Positions 34,701 to 43,077 of a stretch of 64,000 bases of DNA are shown piece after piece. Origin of the DNA: Paenilisteria rustica (GTDB lineage: Bacteria > Bacillota > Bacilli > Lactobacillales > Listeriaceae). The notes beneath the pieces were generated by a model that saw only the letters and a list, made by a program, of their open reading frames with translations, did no database searches and was not told the origin of the DNA. The stretch lies in NCBI RefSeq assembly GCF_013820765.1, contig NZ_JABJVM010000005.1, positions 1-64,000 of the forward strand, written 5' to 3'. A program made the position numbers and the translations under genes. Position 1 is the stretch's first letter; every line of letters begins with the position of its first letter.

Positions 34701-36169
34701 TTCGCCGCACCTCCCTGTTCCCGATTTTTATACCATGACCTGAAATTATCGCGCTCTTTCGGCGGTCTCGGCAAATCACGCACGCTCGTCCAACCTTTAA
34801 TCAAGCCAAATCCACCGGAAATAAAGCCGCCATATTGATATAAATTTTCCGTCGTAGAAGACGGTTTCGCGCCAAGAACACCCAGCCCGACATGGCCAAA
34901 TTTGAGCGCCTGCTTAAACAAGAACGGCGACGAGGTAGCTTTTGCGATGAAGCGCATTTGCTTATCCACGAAACCATGTCCCATTTTCAGCTCGTCCGTC
35001 ATCACCCGCCGATGTTCAACCAGCAAGCCATGAAGTGGAATTTTGACAGGGCACGTATCCGTACAAGCACCGCACAGACTCGATGCGTAAGGCAACTCGC
35101 CAAACTGTTCGTAACCGCCAAGAACCGGCGACAGCACCGCACCAATCGGACCTGGATAAATCGAGCCGTAACCATGACCACCAATCGTCCGATACACCGG
35201 GCACACATTCAAACACGACCCACAGCGAATACATTGCAACACCGACTGAAACTCCGTACCTAGCGCCTCCGAACGTTTATTATCCAGAATCACCACATGA
35301 AAATCATCCGGCCCATCCGATTCCTCCGTCAATTTTGGCCCCGAAAAAGTAATGTAACTCGTCAAACTCTGACCGACCGCACTGCGCGACAACAAATTAT
35401 CCATCACTTCCGCGTCCGCCATATTCGGCACAATGCGCTCCATCCCCATCAACACAATCTGCGTATCAGGAATGCTCTCGCATAAATCCGCGTTCCCCTC
35501 ATTCGTCACCAAATTCACCATGCCACTGCTCGCAATCGCAAAATTACAGCCCGTAATCCCGACATCCGCATCTAGGAAAAATTCCCGCAACACCTCGCGA
35601 GCAAACCGCGCCATATGCTCCGGCTCATTGTCCCCGTCATACCCTAGCTTCTCCTTAAAAACCAGCCGAATCTGCTCCCGGTTCTTATGTATATCCGGAA
35701 AAACAATATGCGACGGCTCATCCCAATCATCCATCTGTAAAATAAATTCCGCGAGATCCGTCTCCATCACCGAAACCCCGTCCATTTCAAGAAGCAACCG
35801 ATCCAAATCAATCTCCGTCGTCACCATCGATTTCGACTTCACGATTTTCTTCGCATTTTTCTGCCGAATCACGTCTTTTACATAATCCGTTGCCTCCTGC
35901 TCCGTCGACGCAAAAAATACCTTGCCACCGTTCTTCGTCACATTATCGCTAAACTGCTCCAAGTAAAAATCCAAGTTCTCAAGCGTATGTTGCCGAATCT
36001 GTTCTCCGAGATCACGCCACTCTTCCCAGTTTCCCAAGTTCTCCCGCGATGTTTCCCGTTTCACCCACTGGTCATCCTGCGCCTTGGCGACCGCTTTTTG
36101 CATAAACGCATCATCCAGACTCTCCTTCACCCGCGTATCAAAATCCTTCGTACTCGTCGATAATCCCAT
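34697..36169 (-). CDS. lutB: Lactate utilization iron-sulfur protein LutB
   Basis: The 490-residue protein has an N-terminal LUD domain and a C-terminal ferredoxin-like part with two 4Fe-4S motifs, CIRCGSCLNVCPVY (about 310) and CGACTDTCPVKIP (about 360). It transfers electrons in lactate oxidation. The start is ambiguous: ATG 36169 lies ten bases after GGGGG, and TTG 36175 only four. The lutA stop is a few bases upstream and lutC follows with a 4-base overlap. Confidence 0.9.
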   Translation of the reverse strand: MGLSTSTKDFDTRVKESLDDAFMQKAVAKAQDDQWVKRETSRENLGNWEEWRDLGEQIRQHTLENLDFYLEQFSDNVTKNGGKVFFASTEQEATDYVKDVIRQKNAKKIVKSKSMVTTEIDLDRLLLEMDGVSVMETDLAEFILQMDDWDEPSHIVFPDIHKNREQIRLVFKEKLGYDGDNEPEHMARFAREVLREFFLDADVGITGCNFAIASSGMVNLVTNEGNADLCESIPDTQIVLMGMERIVPNMADAEVMDNLLSRSAVGQSLTSYITFSGPKLTEESDGPDDFHVVILDNKRSEALGTEFQSVLQCIRCGSCLNVCPVYRTIGGHGYGSIYPGPIGAVLSPVLGGYEQFGELPYASSLCGACTDTCPVKIPLHGLLVEHRRVMTDELKMGHGFVDKQMRFIAKATSSPFLFKQALKFGHVGLGVLGAKPSSTTENLYQYGGFISGGFGLIKGWTSVRDLPRPPKERDNFRSWYKNREQGGAAK

Positions 36170-36184
36170 TTCCAAGAATCCCCC

Positions 36185-36928
36185 TTAACCGATTGCCCGA
36201 ACAGGCTTTGTGACATTACTATTCAACACTTCCGCGATATGCATAATCTTGATTTCCTTGCCCTCACGATTGAATTTCCCACCGATATTCATCAAACAAC
36301 CCATATCCGCGCTGATTAGAATTTCCGCATCCGTCGCCACGACGTCCATCATTTTTTCCTCCACCATCTGCTCCGAAATCGCCGGCATCTTCACTGAAAA
36401 AGTGCCACCAAAACCGCAGCAATTTTCCACGTGTGGCAATGGCACGAGTTCCAATCCACGCACCTCCGCAAGCAACGCATACGGCGCCTCTTTTTCGCCT
36501 AAAATCCGCGTCATATGGCACGAACGATGATATGTAGCCTTGCCTTCGAGCGTCGCGCCAACATCCGTTACGCCCAACACATGATATAAAAACTGTGAAT
36601 ATTCATAGGTTTTCGCGCCAAGTTCCCGCGCCGCATCCGCATATTCGGGGTCATCTTTAAAAATCTCCGCATACTCCCGTATCATTCCGACACACGATCC
36701 CGATGGCCCAACCACATACTCCGAATCCTTAAAAGCCTCCAATTGATTGATTAACGTCGCCCGCGTCTTCTCCATGTAACCGCTGTTATAAGTAGGTTGC
36801 CCACAACACACTTGCGACTCCGGAAAATCCGTCTCACAACCAAGTCGTTCCAAAGATTCCACCATCGCAATCCCTACATTCGGAAACATCATATCCACAA
36901 GACACGTTGAAAAAATACTGACCTTCAT
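36185..36928 (-). CDS. lutA: Lactate utilization protein LutA (CCG-domain)
   Basis: The 247-residue protein has the two CCG motifs of the LutA/GlpC-type family, [14 protein letters not shown] (about 38) and [14 protein letters not shown] (about 170), which bind iron-sulfur clusters. It is the first cistron of lutABC, letting the cell grow on or detoxify L-lactate. ATG 36928 has GGAGG seven bases upstream. A GntR/FadR-type regulator gene lies 358 bases upstream on the same strand, as LutR does in Bacillus by function though not always by position. Confidence 0.9.
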   Translation of the reverse strand: MKVSIFSTCLVDMMFPNVGIAMVESLERLGCETDFPESQVCCGQPTYNSGYMEKTRATLINQLEAFKDSEYVVGPSGSCVGMIREYAEIFKDDPEYADAARELGAKTYEYSQFLYHVLGVTDVGATLEGKATYHRSCHMTRILGEKEAPYALLAEVRGLELVPLPHVENCCGFGGTFSVKMPAISEQMVEEKMMDVVATDAEILISADMGCLMNIGGKFNREGKEIKIMHIAEVLNSNVTKPVRAIG

Positions 36929-37090
36929 ACTATACGCCTCCATCATCTTTTGCATCTTCTTCTATCATTAAATTCTAGCATAAAAAATAGTGAAAAACGA
37001 ATGGAAACCCTTGAAGAATAACGATTATCCGCATACAATGGATAGAAACATAGACAAATAGCCACTTCCTAATACATCTAATACCCAAAC

Positions 37091-37126
37091 AAAAACCACT
37101 GAAAAACGAGGTTTAAAAGTGGTTTT
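37091..37126 (-). terminator. Second terminator after the GntR-family gene
   Basis: AAAACCACT and AGTGGTTTT are complementary; TTTTTG follows on the minus strand. Confidence 0.6.
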
Positions 37127-37156
37127 CCCTGTATTTATCCTTATTTTCTAATCTAA

Positions 37157-37202
37157 AAAAACAACTTTCCGATGCAGTCTCCCCACATCAAAAAGCTGTT
37201 TT
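37157..37202 (-). terminator. First terminator after the GntR-family gene
   Basis: AAAACAGCTTTT pairs with AAAGTTGTTTT with one mismatch, enclosing GATG/CATC; a run of seven T follows on the minus strand. Confidence 0.6.
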
Positions 37203-37285
37203 ATCCCCAAACAAAAATATTCCCCACAAATCGCATTTTTTAATGGCATTATCTCACCGAAAGCGCTACTATTAAGAGGAGTTAG

Positions 37286-37933
37286 CTAATCTACCAACAA
37301 TGAAATATAATAATGATACAATTGTTGCACAACACTGATTGCTTGCTCATAATCGCGATCTTCCAGCGCAACCAAAATAAGTTCCACAGCCTCAACCGTA
37401 CACATAGATGAAGTCAACAAAAATTTCTTACCAAATATATCATCAAACGCCGTTAGTTGCTCATTAATCGTTCTCAAACTCTTACCTAAGCTGCTCATAT
37501 TAGCTTGTTCGCAAAGTTCTAAATAGAACCCCTCACACGCGTTAATATAAGCTGTATAATCACGATTCTGAACCCCAACCTTCATCACTTCTAAGTGTGC
37601 ACTCAATGGGCTCTTCACAATCGGAATATTCGTTTCTTTTAATCGTTGGATAATGTACTCCATATTCAAAAACATAATTTGAAACCGACCCGAGTAATAA
37701 AACTCTTTACTATGCGTTTCTTTCACATCATACATAGTTGCCGTAAGCTGATTCAACAGTCCTCTTTGACATAACAACTGGAGCGCTTGCTCTGCAATAT
37801 GGCTCGACACACCAAATTCAGCTGCCAAATCCTGCACCTCAATCGTGTCACCAATTTCATATTTTTGGCAAAGAACTGCCGTTTTTATAGAAGCATAAAT
37901 CTCATCTGCTACACGATCATTGTTTAGAATCAT
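37286..37933 (-). CDS. GntR/FadR-like transcriptional regulator, candidate lut regulator
   Basis: The 215-residue protein starts with a GntR-type winged helix (about 5-60: VADEIYASIKTAVLCQKYEIGDTIEVQDLA, then SSHIAEQALQLLCQRGLL). The helical C-terminal part is of FCD length. The HTH is divergent from the textbook SRTPVREAL pattern, reading SSHIAEQAL. B. subtilis LutR is of this family, and this gene precedes lutABC in the same orientation, but two terminators separate them. Assignment as lactate regulator is therefore an inference. Confidence 0.68.
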   Translation of the reverse strand: MILNNDRVADEIYASIKTAVLCQKYEIGDTIEVQDLAAEFGVSSHIAEQALQLLCQRGLLNQLTATMYDVKETHSKEFYYSGRFQIMFLNMEYIIQRLKETNIPIVKSPLSAHLEVMKVGVQNRDYTAYINACEGFYLELCEQANMSSLGKSLRTINEQLTAFDDIFGKKFLLTSSMCTVEAVELILVALEDRDYEQAISVVQQLYHYYISLLVD

Positions 37934-38079
37934 AATTATTACCCGCTTTTCCGCTTATTATTATCTCTATTCATTGTAAACTATATACACCTACTAAAAA
38001 AGAGGTGGCTCTCTCAAAGTTGTCTTTGAAGAACAGCAAAAATAAGAAGTTCGATTAACCGAGAAAGGATGATGTCACC

Positions 38080-39528
38080 ATGAACGGTATTTTAGAAAAA
38101 GATAAAGAACGCCAATTGCTCATCATTAAAGTCCTTTTATCCGATCACAAAATCTGGGACCGTCAAGAAATTTGCAAACTCGTGCGCTGTTCCAAAAAAA
38201 CGCTCGCCCGCGAAATGAAAAGTCTAGAAAATTCCCTACCCGACAAATGGCAACTTATCAATACAAATGAAGGCATTCTTCTAGAAAAACCATTCGATGA
38301 AAATTTTATTCACCTTTTCTCCGCCTTCTTTTCAGAAACGTATTTATTCCGACTTTGCTATGATATTTACGATGAAAAAGAGATTTCGCTCGCCGTCTGG
38401 TGCCAAGAAAATTTCGTCAGCCCGGCAACAATCTACCGTAAGCTAACGCCCGTTCACCGCTATTTAAAATCGATTCACCTGCAACTCGAGAATAAACCGC
38501 TTCACCTCATTGGCAAAGAATCGCAAATCCGCTTCCTATATTACGACTTATTCTTCAATGCCTATCCCGCTCAAGACCTGTTTTTCATCGACATCAACTG
38601 GGAAATTATCGATGGCTTTATTGAAGATATTATGCGAAAATTAGATATATATTTTTCACCAGCAGCAAAAATTCAATATGCCGCTTGGGTTGGGCTTTCC
38701 CTCACTCGCATCAAACGTGGTTACCCAATCGATAGTCGTGGCACGAGAACTACGCGCACATGGAAAGTATATAATGAACGTAACGACCTCGCTGAAGCTT
38801 TTCAAATACTTTCAGACGCGACTCATATCGAGATTTCTGAATCCGAATCCATTTTTATCTTATCTTGTATTTTCTTTTGTTCTAAATCCTATAATTCCGA
38901 AAAATCTAGAACGGCGCGAATCGAGACGAGTAAAGAAGCAAACCCAGTGACTTATCGTCTTGTCGAAGCTATTTTCAATATTTTGCCGAAGATTGGCTGG
39001 GACGAGGATGATTTAATGGTTAGTCTCATTGACACTTTTTCTATGTTTCATGCCGTCGAAAGCCCGCTTTTCCTTGCACAAGAACGTTTTTTAATCAAGG
39101 AAGAACACGTTTTATCCCCTGATTTAGAACAACAGATTGCGACTATTTTCCAAACATTCGCCCAAGAACCAGTGTACGCTTACTTACGCGAAAATCACGA
39201 TGTCCTAATGTATCGCATCGGAATAAGCATCCAAACCGCGATGGAACGAACGGCGCGTCCAGCTGTCCTAACCGCAAAAATTTTCTCACAAAACGGCTTT
39301 TTATGGGAGGATCTTGTGAAGAAAACCATTCGCTCACGCTATTCCGCGCAACAACTCATTATTGTTGGTAGTGGGCACCCACAAGCCGATTTCATCATTA
39401 CCGACTTGCCATTACCTCATAATACCATCCCGCAACTCGTCTGGAATACCAACCCGACATTGCGCGACTGGCAAATGCTCGATGCCTATCTCAACGAAAA
39501 AACACAGCAAAAAGAAGAACTACTGTAA
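38080..39528 (+). CDS. Mga/AtxA-like regulator (HTH plus PRD-like region)
   Basis: The 482-residue protein opens with two winged-helix motifs: a first at about 12-55 with WDRQEICKLVRCSKKTLAREM, and a second near 105-135 with SLAVWCQENFVSPATIYRKL. A helical PRD-like middle follows, and a C-terminal EIIB-like segment (QLIIVGSGHPQADFIITDLP) whose usual phospho-Cys is not seen. This is the Mga/AtxA architecture of virulence and metabolic regulators controlled by the PTS. It precedes an ABC-2 exporter operon by 24 bases and may be co-transcribed with it. Targets unknown. Confidence 0.75.
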   Translation: MNGILEKDKERQLLIIKVLLSDHKIWDRQEICKLVRCSKKTLAREMKSLENSLPDKWQLINTNEGILLEKPFDENFIHLFSAFFSETYLFRLCYDIYDEKEISLAVWCQENFVSPATIYRKLTPVHRYLKSIHLQLENKPLHLIGKESQIRFLYYDLFFNAYPAQDLFFIDINWEIIDGFIEDIMRKLDIYFSPAAKIQYAAWVGLSLTRIKRGYPIDSRGTRTTRTWKVYNERNDLAEAFQILSDATHIEISESESIFILSCIFFCSKSYNSEKSRTARIETSKEANPVTYRLVEAIFNILPKIGWDEDDLMVSLIDTFSMFHAVESPLFLAQERFLIKEEHVLSPDLEQQIATIFQTFAQEPVYAYLRENHDVLMYRIGISIQTAMERTARPAVLTAKIFSQNGFLWEDLVKKTIRSRYSAQQLIIVGSGHPQADFIITDLPLPHNTIPQLVWNTNPTLRDWQMLDAYLNEKTQQKEELL

Positions 39529-39552
39529 AATCAAAAAGGAGCTGATACCCAC

Positions 39553-40449
39553 ATGTTACAAGTCAATAACGTATCCAAACTATTCGGCGAAAAAACAGCC
39601 GTCGATGATTTACATTTCCAGATTAACGAAGGCGAAATACTCGGTCTAATCGGTCAAAACGGCGCTGGTAAAACAACAACATTCCGCCTTATTCTTAATT
39701 TTCTACGTCCAAACAGCGGTGAAATTCTCTGGGATAACCAAAACATCTCCAAAATAAACACAGACATCATTGGGTATTTGCCAGAAGAACGTGGCCTTTA
39801 TCCAAACGTTACTATTGAAGACCAAATCACCTTTTTCGCGGAGTTAAAAGGCTATTCTCGCGCTAAAATTAAGCCCGAAATCGATCTTTGGATGGAACGC
39901 GCGGAAATCGTCGGCAAAAAGACCGATCTTGTCAAGACGCTATCCAAAGGGAATCAGCAAAAAATCCAACTAATCAGCACGATTATTCACCGTCCAAAAC
40001 TGGTCATTCTAGACGAACCATTCAGCGGCCTCGACCCCGTCAACGCCGAAATCCTGAAGAAATTCGTGTTTGATCTCAAAGAAGACGGTGCAACCATTAT
40101 TTTTTCGAGTCACCGCATGGAAAACGTCGATGAATTATGCGACTCACTCGTGATGCTAAAACAAGGAAAAACCGTATTACGCGGCAAATCCGAAGACGTA
40201 AAAAACAGTTTTGGGCGCAAACGAATCATGCTAGACGCGCCACATCCAACAGAAGCATTAGCCGCCTTACCTGGCGTCACGCAAATCGAAAATCACAAAG
40301 GCATCCGGATCGTTCACCTAGCAGAAGAATCTGATGCCAACACCGTATTTGATTTCGTCACAAAAGATGGTTTCATTCCAATGTTTAGCTTAGAGCCACC
40401 AACACTCGAAGAAATTTTCAAATGGAAAGCAGGTGAGACGAATGAGTAA
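39553..40449 (+). CDS. ABC-2 type exporter, ATP-binding protein (NatA/YhaQ-like)
   Basis: The 298-residue ATPase has Walker A GQNGAGKTT (about 38), the variant signature LSKGNQQKIQ, Walker B LVILDEPFSGLD and a C-terminal extension of ~80 residues common to the NatA/YhaQ group. It energises the adjacent permease. AAAGGAG lies 12 bases before the ATG. The permease frame overlaps the end of this gene by eight bases. Homologues export Na+ or lipophilic compounds; substrate not determinable. Confidence 0.86.
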   Translation: MLQVNNVSKLFGEKTAVDDLHFQINEGEILGLIGQNGAGKTTTFRLILNFLRPNSGEILWDNQNISKINTDIIGYLPEERGLYPNVTIEDQITFFAELKGYSRAKIKPEIDLWMERAEIVGKKTDLVKTLSKGNQQKIQLISTIIHRPKLVILDEPFSGLDPVNAEILKKFVFDLKEDGATIIFSSHRMENVDELCDSLVMLKQGKTVLRGKSEDVKNSFGRKRIMLDAPHPTEALAALPGVTQIENHKGIRIVHLAEESDANTVFDFVTKDGFIPMFSLEPPTLEEIFKWKAGETNE

Positions 40450-41677
40450 ATTCTGGGTCATAACATCACAAGTCTACAAACGTCGCGTCAAAACAAAATC
40501 ATTCCTAATCTCACTTCTACTCCCACTACTTATCGGTGCGGCAATCTTCGCCCTACCAAAAATAGTTGACTACTTCGGCGGTGGTGACGAGCCAACAAAA
40601 ATCGCCGTAATCTCTGAAAATCCAGCTTTTTCAATGGCCATCGCAGCAGATAAAGCTAATTTCAAAGTCGATAAAAAAATCGATACCGAAAAGAAAGCCA
40701 AAAAAGCACTAACAGACGGCGATATCGAAGGCTTCGTGACCATCACACCACTTGGCAATGAAGTAAGCGCCGTCTACACATCCCAAGAAACGGCAGGAAA
40801 CTCACTCATCACGGCCTTACAAAATGACATAACAACCGTGACACTGCAACAGAAAATCAAAGAATACAACATTACGGAAAAACAACTCGCGAGCCTCACA
40901 ACACCAGTACCCGTCAAAAATGAGTTGCTATCCAATGATCAATTAACCAACAGCCAAAAAGAAGCGATGAGCGCAGCGATTTTGATGCTAACACTCGTTA
41001 TTTTCATCTTCGTGATGAGTTACGCTAGCATTGTTGCAGCAGAAATCGCGAACGAAAAAGGCACACGGATTATGGAAATCATTTTATCCAGTGTCTCATC
41101 AACTACCCATTTAATGGCCAAATTGACCGCTATTTTACTCATGTTGCTCACCCAGATTGCCTTTTATGGACTATGTATTGCGGTTGTCATGATTGGCGGT
41201 AAAAATACCGAGATGATTCAAGGCATACTGGACCAACTAGCCCAATTCCCGACATATTATCTGATTCTAAATATCCTGTTCGTCGTGCTCGGCTTGCTAC
41301 TCTACATCCTACTTTCAGCCATTATCGGCTCGATGGCACCGAACGTTGAAACCGTGTCACAATTCATGTATCCGATGACGATGTTTGCCATTGTTGGCTA
41401 CTGGGGGTCGATTGCAGCCGCAAATGCACCGAATAATATGCTCGTCGTGATTGGTTCTTACGTGCCGACGTTCTCACCAATGATGATGCTTGCCCGAATG
41501 GATTTGCTCGCCGTGGACGCCACCGGTATCTTCATCTCACTCGGTATTCTTGTCCTAACCAACGCCCTAGCATTCTGGCTAGCAATCCGACTTTACCGCG
41601 GCAACGTACTTCTTTATACAAACGACGGCCTACTCAAAACTTGGAAAACATCCTTAAAATATGCGAAACGCGACTAG
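40442..41677 (+). CDS. ABC-2 type exporter, permease (NatB/YhaP-like)
   Basis: The 411-residue permease has one N-terminal membrane helix (about 20-42), an extracellular ~130-residue domain, and five to six C-terminal helices. The EKGTRIMEIILSSVSS motif after the second helix is typical of NatB/YhaP. ATG 40442 is chosen because GGTGAG precedes it; the GTG at 40433 is part of that site. It forms a unit with the ATPase; a GNAT gene follows 15 bases later. Confidence 0.85.
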   Translation: MSKFWVITSQVYKRRVKTKSFLISLLLPLLIGAAIFALPKIVDYFGGGDEPTKIAVISENPAFSMAIAADKANFKVDKKIDTEKKAKKALTDGDIEGFVTITPLGNEVSAVYTSQETAGNSLITALQNDITTVTLQQKIKEYNITEKQLASLTTPVPVKNELLSNDQLTNSQKEAMSAAILMLTLVIFIFVMSYASIVAAEIANEKGTRIMEIILSSVSSTTHLMAKLTAILLMLLTQIAFYGLCIAVVMIGGKNTEMIQGILDQLAQFPTYYLILNILFVVLGLLLYILLSAIIGSMAPNVETVSQFMYPMTMFAIVGYWGSIAAANAPNNMLVVIGSYVPTFSPMMMLARMDLLAVDATGIFISLGILVLTNALAFWLAIRLYRGNVLLYTNDGLLKTWKTSLKYAKRD

Positions 41678-41692
41678 AAAAGAGGTTTTATC

Positions 41693-42166
41693 ATGTTAAT
41701 CCGAAAATCAATCCAAGAAGATGCTGCGGGAATGATTGAACTCGAGCATCTTGTCTGGACCGCTGGAACAACACCCGGCGAAATTCATTACAATACAGAC
41801 GCCGAATACCTGCTAAAAAATCCACCTGGCTCCAAAGTAGTTGCCGAAATCGATGGACAAATCGCAGGTATTCTAGGCTACCACTCACCGATCCCACTAA
41901 AAAGTAACGAACACGTTTGGACGCTCGATATTGCAGTACATCCCAATTTCCAAAAACACGGTGTCGGCTCTGCCCTCATGGAAGAGCTATACCGCATCGC
42001 CAAGGCTGAAAACAAGAAGAAAATCTCCTTACGCGTCCTATCAACAAATGAAAAAGCCATCCAATTTTATACGAAACATGGTTTCCAAAAAGAAGGCCAA
42101 CTTCACAATGAATTTATAATCGATGGCAAGTATGTAGATGACATTTTTATGGCGGTTTTCCTCTAA
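41693..42166 (+). CDS. GNAT N-acetyltransferase
   Basis: The 157-residue GNAT has LDIAVHPNFQKHGVGSALMEELY (acetyl-CoA binding, about 81-103) and LRVLSTNEKAIQFYTKHGF. Substrate unknown. AAAGAGG lies nine bases before the ATG, and the gene follows the exporter permease by 15 bases, so it is probably co-transcribed. No clear terminator follows within ~90 bases. Confidence 0.82.
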   Translation: MLIRKSIQEDAAGMIELEHLVWTAGTTPGEIHYNTDAEYLLKNPPGSKVVAEIDGQIAGILGYHSPIPLKSNEHVWTLDIAVHPNFQKHGVGSALMEELYRIAKAENKKKISLRVLSTNEKAIQFYTKHGFQKEGQLHNEFIIDGKYVDDIFMAVFL

Positions 42167-42256
42167 TTTCGATTACTTTTGGCCATTAAAATTAGCTCGT
42201 TTTTCCACCCATCCTTATTTTGGCATATATCCAATGTATCATTTTTTACTATTTAT

Positions 42257-42282
42257 GTTTCAACTTTGCGAAAAGCGGCTAA
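42257..42282 (+). promoter_or_regulatory. SigB-like promoter before the CsbD-like gene
   Basis: GTTT (42257-42260), a 16-base spacer, then GGCTAA (42277-42282) resembles the sigma-B pattern GTTT-N13-17-GGGWAT in a csbD-type context. A sigma-A alternative (TATAGT near 42286) is also present. Confidence 0.35.
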
Positions 42283-42315
42283 TGTATAGTATCAATAGCG
42301 ATAGAGGGTGATTGG

Positions 42316-42435
42316 ATGACAGAATCGCACAGACTGAAGAACAAGCTTATAGGTGAAAAGGACAAATTAGCCACACGAGCCAAAGGTCAGTTTAGTAAGT
42401 TAACCAATGACATTGTCGGAGCAGCCCGTATTTAA
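42316..42435 (+). CDS. CsbD-like stress protein, very short
   Basis: The 39-residue frame (starts MTESHRLKNKLIGEKDKL, ends VGAARI) matches the CsbD pattern KG..n.lkGk.Ke..GkLT.D over its central part. Typical CsbD proteins are 60-70 residues, so this is a shortened version. GAGGGTGAT lies just before ATG 42316. In B. subtilis csbD is a sigma-B general stress gene of unknown function, and a sigma-B-like promoter is visible upstream. The gene may also be the protein-coding head of a longer, mostly non-coding transcript that ends at 43077. Confidence 0.55.
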   Translation: MTESHRLKNKLIGEKDKLATRAKGQFSKLTNDIVGAARI

Positions 42436-43012
42436 GATGGATGTTTGAAACGTAGTAAGAAATTCGATTATCCAACGATTATTGTTTGCACAAGTTATAC
42501 GTTTCTCCTATCTCCCTATTCTCGTTAACGAAAGCGATATTTGTTTCTAATGAATATCGTGCGAGAGAGTCTATATGTTTTGTCTCACTTTTAGTGCATA
42601 TAGATATATGGATGGAGTTACCATAACTTTGCTATAGTCGGATATCGTCTGGTGAAGGAAGTTTTTAAGTAATTGGTCAGTCTTGCGGGAGCTTGAGGAA
42701 GGCCACGGTAAATGAAAAGGTCGCGTCAAGAGTTTTATCCACTCGTTAAGGCAAGGAATGCGGAATCTCGATACGTCGCTCCAACTATATTAAATATTGT
42801 TTTACCTCACTTTTTAATATAGCTCGCGAAAAAGTTTCGTATTCAACCATTGAATTCTAAACTTAGTTATATGGTAGTCATATCTACTAGTCCAAAGTTG
42901 TCTAGTAAATATCTGGATTTTCCAATTCTATCTACCAACTATTTTTAGATATTCTATCGTATTCCGATTTATTTAAACCAATTACTCAGGCAAATTCCGG
43001 CACATCACGAGG
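42436..43012 (+). ncRNA. Candidate large structured non-coding RNA
   Basis: No convincing coding frame exists in these ~580 bases, yet many exact inverted repeats do. AGTAATTGGT (42668-42677) pairs with ACCAATTACT (42977-42986) over 10 bp, closing a ~300-base domain. Inside it CTATATTAAA/TTTAATATAG (42785/42813), CGAAA/TTTCG (42827), TACTAG/CTAGTA (42885/42902) and AATATCT/AGATATT (42908/42947) form hairpins. Before it GAAACGTA/TACGTTTC (42447/42499), CGATATT/AATATCG and TCTATATG/CATATAGA (42570/42597) do the same. A strong plus-strand terminator follows. I could not match rnpB, tmRNA or 6S RNA. It may be an independent RNA or a long 3' part of the CsbD-like transcript. Confidence 0.5.
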
Positions 43013-43077
43013 AAAGAGGATGAATAGGTTTTGACCCTTTAACAACAGGTCATTTCCTACTTCATCCTCTTTTTTTG
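43013..43077 (+). terminator. Strong terminator ending the candidate RNA
   Basis: AAAGAGGATGAA and TTCATCCTCTTT form a 12-bp outer stem, with an inner TGACC/GGTCA hairpin, followed by seven T on the plus strand. The minus-strand side has a weaker T run, so the main direction is plus, away from any long coding gene. It also adjoins the stop of the convergent EIIC-like gene. Confidence 0.8.

Larger units (their letters stand above)
36929..37285. other. Region between GntR gene and lutA: two terminators and lut leader
   Basis: Two U-tailed minus-strand hairpins follow the GntR gene (37091-37126 and 37157-37202). A weak -10-like TAGAAT lies near 36973 for lutA. No small gene with an RBS is seen. 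A cre-like sequence near 37259 lies before the terminators and probably has no role. Confidence 0.45.

Noticed and set aside
37253-37270. cre site near GAAAGCGCTACT
   Set aside because: It lies just after the GntR gene stop and before two terminators, far from any promoter, and misses two consensus positions.
42436-43077. rnpB, tmRNA or 6S RNA
   Set aside because: The conserved core sequences of these RNAs, such as GAGGAAAGTCC of RNase P RNA, are not present.
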